A stretch of DNA of 64,000 nt, from NCBI GenBank assembly GCA_002724315.1, contig PBOJ01000014.1, positions 1 to 64,000 of the forward strand, read 5' to 3'. The stretch comes from Planctomycetaceae bacterium (lineage in GTDB: Bacteria > Planctomycetota > Planctomycetia > Planctomycetales > Planctomycetaceae). Each line of letters opens with the position of its first letter. Position 1 is the first letter of the stretch. Below the pieces are notes generated by a model, which worked only from the letters and a program-made list of their open reading frames with translations, was not told the origin of the DNA and did no database searches. Positions 35,176-43,510 of this stretch are shown in pieces. The position numbers and the translations under genes were made by a program.

Positions 35176-36753
35176 TTGCCCGCGACACTCCGCACTGCTG
35201 ACCTGGTCGTGATTGGCCTGGGGATGGCCCTGATCGCTGCGATCGGGGTCGTCTGCTCCCGGAAGAGCCGAACTGCCGGTGGGTACTTCCTGGCAGATCG
35301 CTCGTTGCCCGGTTGGGCTGTCGGTTTCTCGCTGATGGCCACGATCGTCAGCTCGATGACCTTTCTGGCCCTGCCGGCGGCGGCCTACCAGACCAACTGG
35401 CGTCATCTGCCGGCCAACGCCATGTACCTGCTGGCGATCCCGGTGGCGTGGCTGCTGTTCGTGCCCTTTTACCGGGCCGGTGGCCTGCAGTCGGCCTACG
35501 AATATCTCGAGCGGCGCTTCGGGCTCTGGGCCCGGCTCTATGCCGGCGGGGCCTTCATCCTGTTCCACCTGGCACGGATGGGCCTGATCCTGTTCGTGGC
35601 TTCCGAGTCGATCCAGCTGATGATTGGCCGTCGCGAGGACTGGGTGCTCGATGTGGTGATGATCGTTTTCGGTGTCATCGTGTCGGGTTACACCGTGCTG
35701 GGTGGGCTTCGGGCAGTGATCTGGACCGATGTGTTGCAGGGCGTGGCATTGATAGGCGGTGGGTTGATCTGTTTGCCGATTCTGCTCAACGGGATTCCGG
35801 AGGGGTTGTCGGGACTCCTGGAGGTGGCCGGTGAACACGACAAGATGAGCTTCGGGGTGTCCGAAGGCGACGTGCGCGGCCACACGATGGGCGCCACGAT
35901 GCTGACCAAGCTGATCGTGTTCCTGCAGATCATGGGAACCGACCAGACGACGGTGCAGCGGTACATGGCCGCCGGCAGCCGCCGCGAGGCCAACCGGGCG
36001 TTGTGGGTTGGCGGGTTGCTGACTTTTCCCGTCTGGGGCTATTTCCTGTTTGTGGGCACCGCGCTGTTCGTCTTCTACCGGTTCCAGGCCGACCCGGCCG
36101 TCGCCGGTCTGTCCCCCGAGCAGATCTTTCCGCACTTCATCATCACTCGTGTTCCTGCCGGCGTGGCGGGATTCGTGATCGTGGGACTGATCGCTGCCGC
36201 CATGTCGACACTCGACAGCAGTATCAATGCCATCGCCGCCACCTTGACCAATGACTTTTACCGGAGACTGTGGCGGCGGGATCGTGACGACCACCACTAC
36301 GGGCGAGTGGGGCGAGGGCTGAGCCTGGTGACCGGTGCGGTGATGATCGGCAGCGGGTTGCTGATCCACGCGTCGCGGACCGCTGAGGGAGTCGAAGATG
36401 TTCAGACGAAACTGCTGAGCATCCTGGGTGGCGGATTGCTGGGCCTGTTTCTGCTGGGATTGCTCACTCGTCGGGCCACCGGCCGTTCGGCCGCCACCGC
36501 CACCGCTGTGTCGGTTGCACTGGTCACCGGCTGGGTGGCACTTGGCAGTGGGGCCGCCGCCTCGTGGTTCCCGGCGCTGCACGAGCGGGTGCTGGACACG
36601 TTCTGGGTCGGCGTCGTGGCCAATCCCCTGCTGTTTGGCATCGGCTGGGCACTGGGTGGGCGCCCAGGCACCGACGGCCGTTCACTGGACGGGCTGACTG
36701 TCTGGACGACCGACAGCACAACAACGGAGATCGCACCGGGTCTCCCGGACTAG
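35176..36753 (+). CDS. Sodium:solute symporter (SSS family)
   Basis: This is a 525-residue inner-membrane symporter with about 13 hydrophobic helices and the LeuT-like fold of the SSS family. Markers are GGYFLADRSLPGWAVGFSLM near residue 37, the helix VSSMTFLALPAAAY, and GTDQTTVQRYMAAGS after the middle. AAMSTLDSSINAIAATL follows, including the Ser/Asp of the Na2 site. The substrate (sugar, sialic acid, proline or other) is undetermined. No ATG fits; TTG 35176 starts just before the first helix. The stop codon shares CTAG 36750-36753 with the convergent HTH gene. Confidence 0.87.
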   Translation: MPATLRTADLVVIGLGMALIAAIGVVCSRKSRTAGGYFLADRSLPGWAVGFSLMATIVSSMTFLALPAAAYQTNWRHLPANAMYLLAIPVAWLLFVPFYRAGGLQSAYEYLERRFGLWARLYAGGAFILFHLARMGLILFVASESIQLMIGRREDWVLDVVMIVFGVIVSGYTVLGGLRAVIWTDVLQGVALIGGGLICLPILLNGIPEGLSGLLEVAGEHDKMSFGVSEGDVRGHTMGATMLTKLIVFLQIMGTDQTTVQRYMAAGSRREANRALWVGGLLTFPVWGYFLFVGTALFVFYRFQADPAVAGLSPEQIFPHFIITRVPAGVAGFVIVGLIAAAMSTLDSSINAIAATLTNDFYRRLWRRDRDDHHYGRVGRGLSLVTGAVMIGSGLLIHASRTAEGVEDVQTKLLSILGGGLLGLFLLGLLTRRATGRSAATATAVSVALVTGWVALGSGAAASWFPALHERVLDTFWVGVVANPLLFGIGWALGGRPGTDGRSLDGLTVWTTDSTTTEIAPGLPD

Positions 36754-37187
36754 ATCTTACCGGCGATGTTCTGCAACCGGTCGGCCAGCGGTCCGAGAAT
36801 GCGGCTGCGGGCGACCAGGTCCCGCACGTCCCCGGGAGGGTTTCTCAGGTCCTCGGGATCCAGGCCCACCATTTCCAGCCGGCAGTAGACTCCGTTACGG
36901 GTCAGTCCCAGCTTCTTGGCCACGCCCTGGGGCCCCTTGATGCGACCGTCGGGACTGTTGCGAAATGCGGTGAGCAGGTCGTAGAGCTGCACCAGCCCGC
37001 TCAGCAGGCTGTGCGCGTCGGCGATCAACGGCCGGTCGCCGGTTTCGAAGGCGTGTTGCTCGACGCGACGGATGTTTTCGACCAGTTCCCCGACGGCCTG
37101 GCGATCTTCGTCGGTCCAGAAACGGCCTCCGTCCGGGGTGTTGTGGGACGGGCCGTCGTGAGTTCGGTTGGTCGTGATGCCTGGCAT
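36750..37187 (-). CDS. Protein with Fis-like helix-turn-helix
   Basis: This 145-residue protein begins with a polar, disordered region, then a helical part (about 25-85). It ends with a segment resembling a Fis-type helix-turn-helix (GPQGVAKKLGLTRNGVYCRL, about residues 86-105). In family members that helix pair contacts DNA, so a small regulator is possible. No receiver or sigma-54 AAA+ domain is attached. The start is uncertain: ATG 37187 is preceded by GGGGGAA, while ATG 37220 and TTG 37247 are alternatives. The stop shares a CTAG with the convergent symporter. Confidence 0.6.
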   Translation of the reverse strand: MPGITTNRTHDGPSHNTPDGGRFWTDEDRQAVGELVENIRRVEQHAFETGDRPLIADAHSLLSGLVQLYDLLTAFRNSPDGRIKGPQGVAKKLGLTRNGVYCRLEMVGLDPEDLRNPPGDVRDLVARSRILGPLADRLQNIAGKI

Positions 37188-37271
37188 GCTGTGTCGATTC
37201 CCCCGGCCCACCGCTGTCATTTTCCCGTCGGGGATCAGCAATGGCAATACGGATTGGCCCGGTCCGTGAGG

Positions 37272-38288
37272 TCACTCGCTTTCCAGGAATCGGTTCGTGA
37301 AGGTCTCTGACACGTTCACTGCTCCGGGCTTGATCGCCTCAACTTCCACCAGCTGATCCAGCAGCGTCTTCCAGCGTGCTTCGCTCATCTGCCCCAGTTG
37401 CTTGCGGGGGGTGTCCTCGGTCGAGCACAACTCCTGCAACTCCTTTGCGCCGAAAGCGAGAATCGGCAGGCCCATCTCCTCGTTTCGTTCGTGGATCGCC
37501 TGGTTGGTCCGGCTGGGATCATCAAGGTACTTCTGCCATCCGGCGATCGATGCCCGGACCATGGCGGTCACCAGTTCAGGCCGATTCTTGATCACTTCCG
37601 GTGTCGTGATCAATACGCTGGTGTAGGGATTGAAACCGAGGTCAGAGACCATCAGGACGCGGGGGCGAACGGATTTCTGACGAGCGACAAACGGCTCGCT
37701 GATCGAATACCCCTGTTGTGCGAAGTCGTCATCGAGCAGGAACTGTGTGACATTGCCGGCATAAGGCACCAGCTGCACTCCGCTCAGGTCGATTTTCTTC
37801 TGCAGAAATAGCGACCAGGTGGCCGTGCTGCTGACAGCCAGTGAACTGACCTGTCCCAGCTTCTCGAGCGAGTCGATTCCCGAGTTTTCGTGGACCATCA
37901 CGCACCGTGGGCTGACCTGCATCGCTGCCATCACTGCCACCGTTTTGGCTCCGGCGGCGTGGCCGACCAGCACGCGGTCGGCGTTGGTCACACCGAACAG
38001 GACCCGCCCCGTGGCGACCTGGGTGATGACCTGGACCCCTGGGCCTCCGGGTCGAATTTCCACATCCAACCCGGCGTCGTCGTAAAGCTCGTGGACATCG
38101 GCAGAAAAGAACCCGCCGTGTTCGGCTTCCGGAAACCAGTTCAATTGCAGAGACACCGCGGTGGGTGGCCGGACGATCTTGTCGGCAGAATCATCTTCGG
38201 GAACAGGCCGCGTTTCACCGCAACCTGCACAGGCCAGCAGCACTACAAGCGGCCAGTGTCGAAGCCGGCGAGAGGAGGTGGACGGCAT
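37272..38288 (-). CDS. ABC importer substrate-binding lipoprotein (NMT1/THI5, NitT/TauT type)
   Basis: This 338-residue exported binding protein has a signal sequence ending in LLACAGCG, which is lipobox-like. The mature part starts with the NMT1/THI5 hallmark LQLNWFPEAEHGGFF, followed by AGLDVEIRPGGPGV. Members bind thiamine-pyrimidine precursors, riboflavin, taurine, nitrate or aliphatic sulfonates. The opening motif resembles pyrimidine-binding ThiY/THI5 proteins, but no thiamine gene or TPP riboswitch is visible nearby. It is the last gene of an ATPase-permease-binding protein run on the minus strand, with 75 bases between it and the permease. Confidence 0.85.
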   Translation of the reverse strand: MPSTSSRRLRHWPLVVLLACAGCGETRPVPEDDSADKIVRPPTAVSLQLNWFPEAEHGGFFSADVHELYDDAGLDVEIRPGGPGVQVITQVATGRVLFGVTNADRVLVGHAAGAKTVAVMAAMQVSPRCVMVHENSGIDSLEKLGQVSSLAVSSTATWSLFLQKKIDLSGVQLVPYAGNVTQFLLDDDFAQQGYSISEPFVARQKSVRPRVLMVSDLGFNPYTSVLITTPEVIKNRPELVTAMVRASIAGWQKYLDDPSRTNQAIHERNEEMGLPILAFGAKELQELCSTEDTPRKQLGQMSEARWKTLLDQLVEVEAIKPGAVNVSETFTNRFLESE

Positions 38289-38363
38289 GCGAGGGTGTCC
38301 GGGAGGGTTGTGGCTGGGTCATTGTTGTTGTTCACGGGACGGTTGTCACGTCGTTGGCAATTC

Positions 38364-39152
38364 TTACTTCTCAACGCCCGATCCCCACCGTGCCAGCAGT
38401 GTCGAGCCGGTCAAGGTCACAATTCCGAACAGGGCGATTCCCAGGAGTGCCGAGGCGATCACCGCGGCGAAGAGGTGTGCCGTCTTGAGGTTCTGCGACG
38501 TGCTGAGGACCAGGTACCCCAGCCCGTAGTGGGTCGTTGTGTGGCCGACGAAGAACTCGCCGACGATCGCTCCGATCACGGCCATTCCACTGCTGGTCCG
38601 GGCCCCGGTGACCAGGTAGGGCACCGCGTGAGGGAGTCTCAGTTTCCAGAGCACCTGCCAGCGGCCGGCACGGTAGAGTCGAAACAGCTCGAGCAGATCC
38701 TCGTCGATGTTGAGCAGTCCCGAGGTGGTCGAGGCAATGATCGGGAACAGGCTGATGATCAGTGTCACCAGCACGACGCTGGCGAACCCTGTGCCGAACC
38801 AGGTGATGATCAGTGGGGCGATGGCGATGATCGGGACCGTCTGCAGGAAGATCGCATACGGGTAGCAGCTGGCCCGCACGAGCCGGGATTGCGAGAAGAT
38901 GACGGCGATCAGGACACCGCCAAGCAGGCTGGCGGCGAACCCGGCGACGGCGGCCACTCCGGTTCGGGCGGTCGCGGACAGCAATCGGTCACCGTCCTCG
39001 ACCACCGCAGTGGCCACGTCGGTGGGAGCGGGGACAAGGAACACCGGCCAGTCGAACCACCACACGGCCGTCTGCCACCCGGTCAACACGACCAAAAGCA
39101 GCAACAGCGGTGGCCACCAGGCCGCCAGGCGGAACCAGGATGACGGGCTCAC
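38364..39152 (-). CDS. ABC importer permease (NitT/TauT family)
   Basis: This 262-residue inner-membrane permease of the SsuC/TauC/ThiX type has about six helices. The ATPase-contacting loop contains the family feature ELFRLYRAGRWQVLWKLRLP, equivalent to the EAA motif, and LPHAVPYLVTGAR follows. The start is GTG 39152, whose last two bases form part of the ATPase stop (GTGA overlap), so both proteins are made together. It completes an importer with the flanking ATPase and NMT1-type binding protein. Confidence 0.9.
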   Translation of the reverse strand: MSPSSWFRLAAWWPPLLLLLVVLTGWQTAVWWFDWPVFLVPAPTDVATAVVEDGDRLLSATARTGVAAVAGFAASLLGGVLIAVIFSQSRLVRASCYPYAIFLQTVPIIAIAPLIITWFGTGFASVVLVTLIISLFPIIASTTSGLLNIDEDLLELFRLYRAGRWQVLWKLRLPHAVPYLVTGARTSSGMAVIGAIVGEFFVGHTTTHYGLGYLVLSTSQNLKTAHLFAAVIASALLGIALFGIVTLTGSTLLARWGSGVEK

Positions 39153-39925
39153 CTCGCCTCCTCCCGGTCACTATTCCGCAGGGTGGTTGAGACGTCACCG
39201 GCCAGTTGTGCGAAATCGGCGGTGGCCCGTAGTGCGGCGTTGCGAGGTCGAGAGAACCCGACGGGCACGTGTACGAATTCATCCCCGGTGGTCGCCGGCA
39301 TCACCACCACCCGGTCGGCCAGGAACACCGCCTCGGAGACGTTGTGGGTGACGAAAATGGCCGTGGTGCCGCGAGCCGAGTGAATCTCGAGCAACTCCTC
39401 GTTGAGTTGTTCTCTGAGCAGGTCGTCGAGCGCGGCGAAGGGTTCGTCGAGCAGCAACACATCGGGTCGAGTGACCAGGGCCCGTGCCAGCGACACCCTC
39501 ATCCGCATCCCTCCCGACAGTTCTCGCGGCCGTTTGACCGCGTCGGCCGGGCCGAAACTGATCAGCTCCAGGCTCTCGCCGACCCGCTGCCGGGCCTCTG
39601 TCGCTTCCACGCCCAGCAATTCCAGCGGCAGACGGATATTCTCTTCGACCGTTCGCCACGGCAACAGGTTGGGTTCCTGGAAGACCAGGGCAACCCGGGA
39701 ATCCTCATATCGCTCCACTGTGCCGGAGGTGGGTTCCAACAGCCCGGCCATGAGTCTCAGTGCCGTCGACTTGCCGCAGCCCGAGGGGCCGACCAGGGAC
39801 ACGAATTCGCCGTCGGCGATTGTCAGATCAACCCGTTCGAGCACGGGGTGTCGCGCGTCGAAAGCCACAGTGACCCCGTCGAATGACAGAGCCGGCAGAA
39901 CGGATGGTGCCGACGGGGAATCCAA
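39149..39925 (-). CDS. ABC importer ATP-binding protein (NitT/TauT family)
   Basis: This 258-residue ATPase has Walker A GPSGCGKSTALRLMAGL, Q-loop FQEPNLLPWRTVEENI, signature LSGGMRMRVSLARAL, Walker B LLLDEPFAALD and the switch His in FVTHNVSEA. The PNLLPW sequence after the Q-loop is typical of nitrate, taurine and sulfonate importers. The only start that covers the first strand is TTG 39925. The 3' end overlaps the permease start as GTGA. A divergent gene starts 176 bases away. Confidence 0.9.
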   Translation of the reverse strand: MDSPSAPSVLPALSFDGVTVAFDARHPVLERVDLTIADGEFVSLVGPSGCGKSTALRLMAGLLEPTSGTVERYEDSRVALVFQEPNLLPWRTVEENIRLPLELLGVEATEARQRVGESLELISFGPADAVKRPRELSGGMRMRVSLARALVTRPDVLLLDEPFAALDDLLREQLNEELLEIHSARGTTAIFVTHNVSEAVFLADRVVVMPATTGDEFVHVPVGFSRPRNAALRATADFAQLAGDVSTTLRNSDREEAR

Positions 39926-40101
39926 GATCAGGACGTTTCCGGGGAGGGGATGGCTGGACGGCCGGTGTGTGCCAATCCGTGTTCCGGCATCCTACCGGAT
40001 CGGTCGGCTGGCTCTACCCATCCCCGAACGAGTCTCATCGGTTTCCTCTCGCATTGGCTGATCTCGACTCCCCCATTTGTCCTCGTGAAAAGAGGTTTTC
40101 G

Positions 40102-40440
40102 ATGGCCGGGCATCTGGCTTGGCCGAGACTCGTCGGGATGGTGATGGCGGTCCTGACTGCCGATCGAGGAGGCTACCGTGAGTTGATACGGCCGGGCGAG
40201 AACTTCACTTCCGATTCCGGGGTGATTATCCTCGGCCCGTTGGATCTCCCCTGCACCGTGCCGGCTCATGCCAGCCTGATGTACGCCAACAACGTGGCCA
40301 ACTTCCTGTTGCACGTCTGTCGTGACGGCCAGATTGATGTCCAAACACAAGACGAGGTGGTTGTCGGGACGCTGGTCACCTGTGATGGACGTGTTGTCCA
40401 CAAACGGGTCCGTAAGGTGCTGGGGTCGGCCGAGAGTTGA
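40102..40440 (+). CDS. Stand-alone C-terminal piece of NAD(P) transhydrogenase alpha (PntA)
   Basis: This 112-residue protein aligns by eye with only the last fifth of the NAD-binding part of PntA. ADRGGYRELIRPGE corresponds to the AxxGGNCExTxPGE loop, then follow GVIILGPLDLPCTVPAHAS (TDLP region) and the C-terminal strands DEVVVGTLVTCDGRVVH. The first three quarters of PntA, including the Rossmann glycine motif, are missing, and no remnant is seen upstream. It is preceded by AAGAGG at correct spacing before ATG 40102 and is free of stops, so it may be expressed. No pntB is present. Isocitrate dehydrogenase follows 12 bases later. It could be a decaying relic or a repurposed domain. Confidence 0.65.
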   Translation: MAGHLAWPRLVGMVMAVLTADRGGYRELIRPGENFTSDSGVIILGPLDLPCTVPAHASLMYANNVANFLLHVCRDGQIDVQTQDEVVVGTLVTCDGRVVHKRVRKVLGSAES

Positions 40441-40452
40441 GGCAACCGACCG

Positions 40453-41490
40453 ATGAGTTCACATGATGTCGTATTGATTCCCGGAGACGGGATCGGTCCA
40501 GAAGTCACTGCCGCCGCTCGCAAGATTCTCGAAGCGGTCGCCGCACCACTTTCGTTTCAGGTGCACCGTGCCGGCCTGGCGGCATTGGAGCAGGGCGAGG
40601 AGGTGTTGCCACAGTCGACTGTCGAAGCAATCCAGCACTGTGGTGTGGCGTTGAAGGGACCCTGTACGACACCGGTGGGCGAGGGTTTCACCTCGGTCAA
40701 CGTTCAGCTCAGGCAACGCCTCAACCTGTTCGCCGCCGTCCGTCCGGTTCGCAACCTCGCGGGAGTCGACACCCGGTTTGATGACGTGGACCTGGTGATC
40801 ATCCGCGAGAATACCGAGGGCCTTTACAGCGGGGTCGAGAACCAGGTCACCCCCGATGTGGTGATGAGTATGAAGGTGGCGACCGAGACGGCCTGCGACC
40901 GGATCGCCCGTTGGGGTTTCCGGTTCGCCACTCTCCGCAAAAGGAAGAAGATCACCGTCTTCCACAAAGCGAATATCATGAAGATCACCGACGGACTGTT
41001 CCTGCGATGTGCCCGGAAGGTGCACCAGTCGGAGTACCCGAACATCGAGTACGAGGAGGTGATCATCGATGCGGGATGCATGAAGCTGGTGCAGGACCCG
41101 TCGCAGTTCGACGTGCTTCTGCTGGAGAATCTGTACGGAGACGTGGTCAGCGACCTGTGTGCGGGTCTGGTCGGCGGGCTGGGGGTCGTGCCCGGTGCCA
41201 ATTACGGTGAGGACCTGGCGGTGTTCGAGGCGGTTCACGGTTCGGCACCCGACATCGCAGGCCAGGGAGTGGCCAATCCTCTGGCGGTGACCATGTCGTC
41301 GGTGATGATGCTCAATCACCTCGCCGAGACCCGTGATGATCCGTCCTGTCGTGAGTCGGCCGACCGAATCAAGGCCGCGTACAACCGTACGCTGGCCGAT
41401 GGTTGCCTGACTCGTGACCTGGGGGGCGAACTGGATACGCAGGGCTTCGTCGACGCGTTGATCGAACGCATCGAGGCGGCTCGGTCGTGA
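40453..41490 (+). CDS. Isocitrate dehydrogenase, NAD-type (isocitrate/isopropylmalate family)
   Basis: This 345-residue beta-decarboxylating dehydrogenase oxidises isocitrate (probably) to 2-oxoglutarate in the TCA cycle. Evidence includes GDGIGPEV at the N-terminus, the substrate loop KGPCTTPVGEGFTSVNVQLR, RENTEGLYSGVE (the isocitrate-type sequence, unlike the isopropylmalate enzyme), catalytic Lys in FHKANIMK, Asp-rich NLYGDVVSDL and the NAD-binding HGSAPDIAGQGVANP. The HGSAPDIAG context favours NAD over NADP. GAGG before ATG 40453 overlaps the preceding stop. It leads the operon with coaX and the MnmE-like gene, joined by GTGA overlaps. Confidence 0.87.
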   Translation: MSSHDVVLIPGDGIGPEVTAAARKILEAVAAPLSFQVHRAGLAALEQGEEVLPQSTVEAIQHCGVALKGPCTTPVGEGFTSVNVQLRQRLNLFAAVRPVRNLAGVDTRFDDVDLVIIRENTEGLYSGVENQVTPDVVMSMKVATETACDRIARWGFRFATLRKRKKITVFHKANIMKITDGLFLRCARKVHQSEYPNIEYEEVIIDAGCMKLVQDPSQFDVLLLENLYGDVVSDLCAGLVGGLGVVPGANYGEDLAVFEAVHGSAPDIAGQGVANPLAVTMSSVMMLNHLAETRDDPSCRESADRIKAAYNRTLADGCLTRDLGGELDTQGFVDALIERIEAARS

Positions 41491-42299
41491 ATACATCCAT
41501 CCCGTCGAGGCTGCTGGCCGTCGACGTCGGCAACAGCCGGATCAAGTTCGGGTTGTTCGACCTGGCCACCGCAGCCGGTGACTTGCCCGAGTTGATCGAG
41601 TCGATGGCCGTGGCGCCGGATGGCCCGGTTCCATGGGCTGAGATCGGTGGATGGCCCGGCGAATTCGAGATCCGCTCGTCGAGCATCGTGGCCGCATCGA
41701 ACCCGGACGCGCGCGACATGTTGGTCTCCGGTTGGCCCGACGGCTGGTCCAGGCCGTGCGTGCTGGATGATGTTGATCGGCTGCCGTTGAAGGTCCGGCT
41801 GGAGGAACCCTCACGAACCGGAATCGACCGGTTGCTCAATGCGGTCGCGGCCAATCGGCTGGCTACCGACAATCGTCCGTTGATCATCGTCGATTCGGGC
41901 ACAGCCACGACCGTCGATGCGGTGGATGCCGACGGCGTGTTCCTGGGTGGGGCGATTTTGCCGGGCTTCGGATTGCTGGCCAGGTCGCTGCAACGCTACA
42001 CCACGTTGCTTCCGCTGGTCACCCTCGAAGAACTGGGCACCGGACCCCCGCCGGTGGTTGGCGGTGACACCACGGCCGCCATCAAGAGTGGACTGTTTTA
42101 TGGCCAACTGGGCGCGGTTCGCGAACTGGCGGCCGCGTTGGGGGACACGCTGGGAGACAAGGAGGCCGAGATGTTCCTGACCGGCGGGGGTGGTCCGTTG
42201 CTGGCCTCGGCCCTTCCCGAAGCCCGGCTGGTGCCCCACCTGGGATTGCACGGGCTGGCCGAGGTCTTTCGAGTGGATACGTCGGAGATGTCCCCGTGA
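41487..42299 (+). CDS. coaX: Type III pantothenate kinase
   Basis: This enzyme performs the first step of coenzyme A synthesis, phosphorylation of pantothenate. The 270 residues have the ASKHA fold markers of CoaX: DVGNSRIKFGLFD (phosphate 1), SRTGIDRLLNA, DSGTATTVDAVD (phosphate 2) and GGAILPGFGLL. GTG 41487 overlaps the isocitrate dehydrogenase stop as GTGA, and the next gene overlaps its stop in the same way. Type III kinases are insensitive to CoA feedback, which is family knowledge rather than seen here. Confidence 0.93.
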   Translation: MNTSIPSRLLAVDVGNSRIKFGLFDLATAAGDLPELIESMAVAPDGPVPWAEIGGWPGEFEIRSSSIVAASNPDARDMLVSGWPDGWSRPCVLDDVDRLPLKVRLEEPSRTGIDRLLNAVAANRLATDNRPLIIVDSGTATTVDAVDADGVFLGGAILPGFGLLARSLQRYTTLLPLVTLEELGTGPPPVVGGDTTAAIKSGLFYGQLGAVRELAAALGDTLGDKEAEMFLTGGGGPLLASALPEARLVPHLGLHGLAEVFRVDTSEMSP

Positions 42300-43444
42300 C
42301 CGCCGCTCGCGTGGCGGTCCTGACCCCGGGCGGACGTGGCGCCATCGCCAGCCTGTCAGTCTCTGGGGGAGTTGAACTCATCGATCGCCACCGGTTGTTC
42401 GAGGCTGTCAACGGCCGGCTGTTGGCAGAACAGGAACCGGACCGGATCTGCTACGGGTTCTGGGGTGGTGATCGAAACGCGTTGCCGAACGAACAGGTCG
42501 TGGTTTGTTGCACCGGGGAGAGCCGGGTCGAGTTGCACTGCCACGGGGGTAAAGCCGCGGTCCAGAGGATTCTGGACGATTTGGTCGGGTCGGGGGCGGT
42601 TTGCTGTGACTGGGACGACCTGGTCGTCGAGCCGATTGGCTCTCCGACCAGTCGGATCGAGGTGGAACTGGCCCAGGCCCTGGCCGCTGCAACGACCTGG
42701 CAGGTGGCCGCCATCCTGCTCGACCAACAGTCTGGCGTTTTGATCAATACGCTTGAAAGCCTGGCGGCAACCGACTGGGATCAGCGCCACCAGGCTGCTG
42801 CCTGCGTGGCCGGTTTGCTCGAATGGTCCGTCCTGGGCCGTCGGCTGGCCGATCCGCCCACCGTGGTCCTGTCCGGTGAGCCCAACGTCGGAAAATCGAG
42901 CCTGTTGAACGCGTTGCTGGGGTTCGGTCGGGCTATTGTCTGGGACCAGCCGGGGACGACTCGCGACGTGGTCACCGGCCGCACGGCCCTGGACGGCTGG
43001 CCGGTTCGGCTGGCCGACACGGCGGGGTTGCGGACCACCGACGACGAGATCGAGACGGTCGGTGTCGAGCACGCCCGACGTGAACGGGATGCTGCGGATT
43101 TGGTCGTGCTGGTCGTTGATCGATCGCACCCGCTTGATGAGCAGGCTCGGCAATTGGTCGACGAGTGGCCCGATGCCGTGGTGGTGGCCAACAAGTGTGA
43201 CCTGGACGATGCCACCGACGGAGCGCTGCCCGATGGCGCATTGATGGTCTCGGCATTGACCGGCGAAGGGCTGGACGAACTGGCCGGAGCGATCGTTGAT
43301 CGGCTGGTGCCCGGAATGCCGGAGCCGGGGACGGCCATTCCGGTTTCCGAGCGACTGATCGGGTGTCTGGAAAAGGTGGCACGTGCGATCGATGACGAGG
43401 ACGAAACCGGCTTCCGGTCGGCATTGGCCGAGACGATTGCCTGA
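42296..43444 (+). CDS. MnmE-like GTPase lacking the C-terminal cysteine motif
   Basis: This 382-residue protein resembles the tRNA-modification GTPase MnmE. It has a shortened N-terminal tetrahydrofolate-binding-like domain (GRGAIASLSVSG, then RVELHCHGGKAAV), a helical region and a G domain: G1 GEPNVGKSS, G2 DQPGTTRD, G3 DTAGLR, G4 NKCD. True MnmE has about 450 residues and ends in CIGK, whose cysteine is needed for U34 modification. Here the C-terminus stops at ALAETIA with no such cysteine. It may be a paralogue with another role. GTG 42296 overlaps the coaX stop as GTGA. Confidence 0.8.
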   Translation: MTAARVAVLTPGGRGAIASLSVSGGVELIDRHRLFEAVNGRLLAEQEPDRICYGFWGGDRNALPNEQVVVCCTGESRVELHCHGGKAAVQRILDDLVGSGAVCCDWDDLVVEPIGSPTSRIEVELAQALAAATTWQVAAILLDQQSGVLINTLESLAATDWDQRHQAAACVAGLLEWSVLGRRLADPPTVVLSGEPNVGKSSLLNALLGFGRAIVWDQPGTTRDVVTGRTALDGWPVRLADTAGLRTTDDEIETVGVEHARRERDAADLVVLVVDRSHPLDEQARQLVDEWPDAVVVANKCDLDDATDGALPDGALMVSALTGEGLDELAGAIVDRLVPGMPEPGTAIPVSERLIGCLEKVARAIDDEDETGFRSALAETIA

Positions 43445-43463
43445 ACCCGATACCGGTTCCCGG

Positions 43464-43472
43464 TGGTATGAT
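43464..43472 (+). promoter_or_regulatory. Extended -10 promoter element
   Basis: TGGTATGAT matches an extended -10 (TGn followed by TATGAT), about 39 bases before the ATG of the CxxCH membrane protein. It lies just after the MnmE-like stop, so that gene may have its own promoter. No clear -35 accompanies it. Confidence 0.35.
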
Positions 43473-43510
43473 TGTCGTGTGGATTCACTGACTGCCGACG
43501 AGCCTGTTTG

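Noticed and set aside
37272-39925. Thiamine-uptake operon with TPP riboswitch
   Set aside because: No thi-box-like leader could be seen upstream of 39925 and no thiamine gene is near, so only the binding-protein motif hints at it.
42296-43444. Naming the GTPase mnmE
   Set aside because: The C-terminal CIGK cysteine motif is missing and the protein is about 70 residues short, so the canonical tRNA role is not supported.
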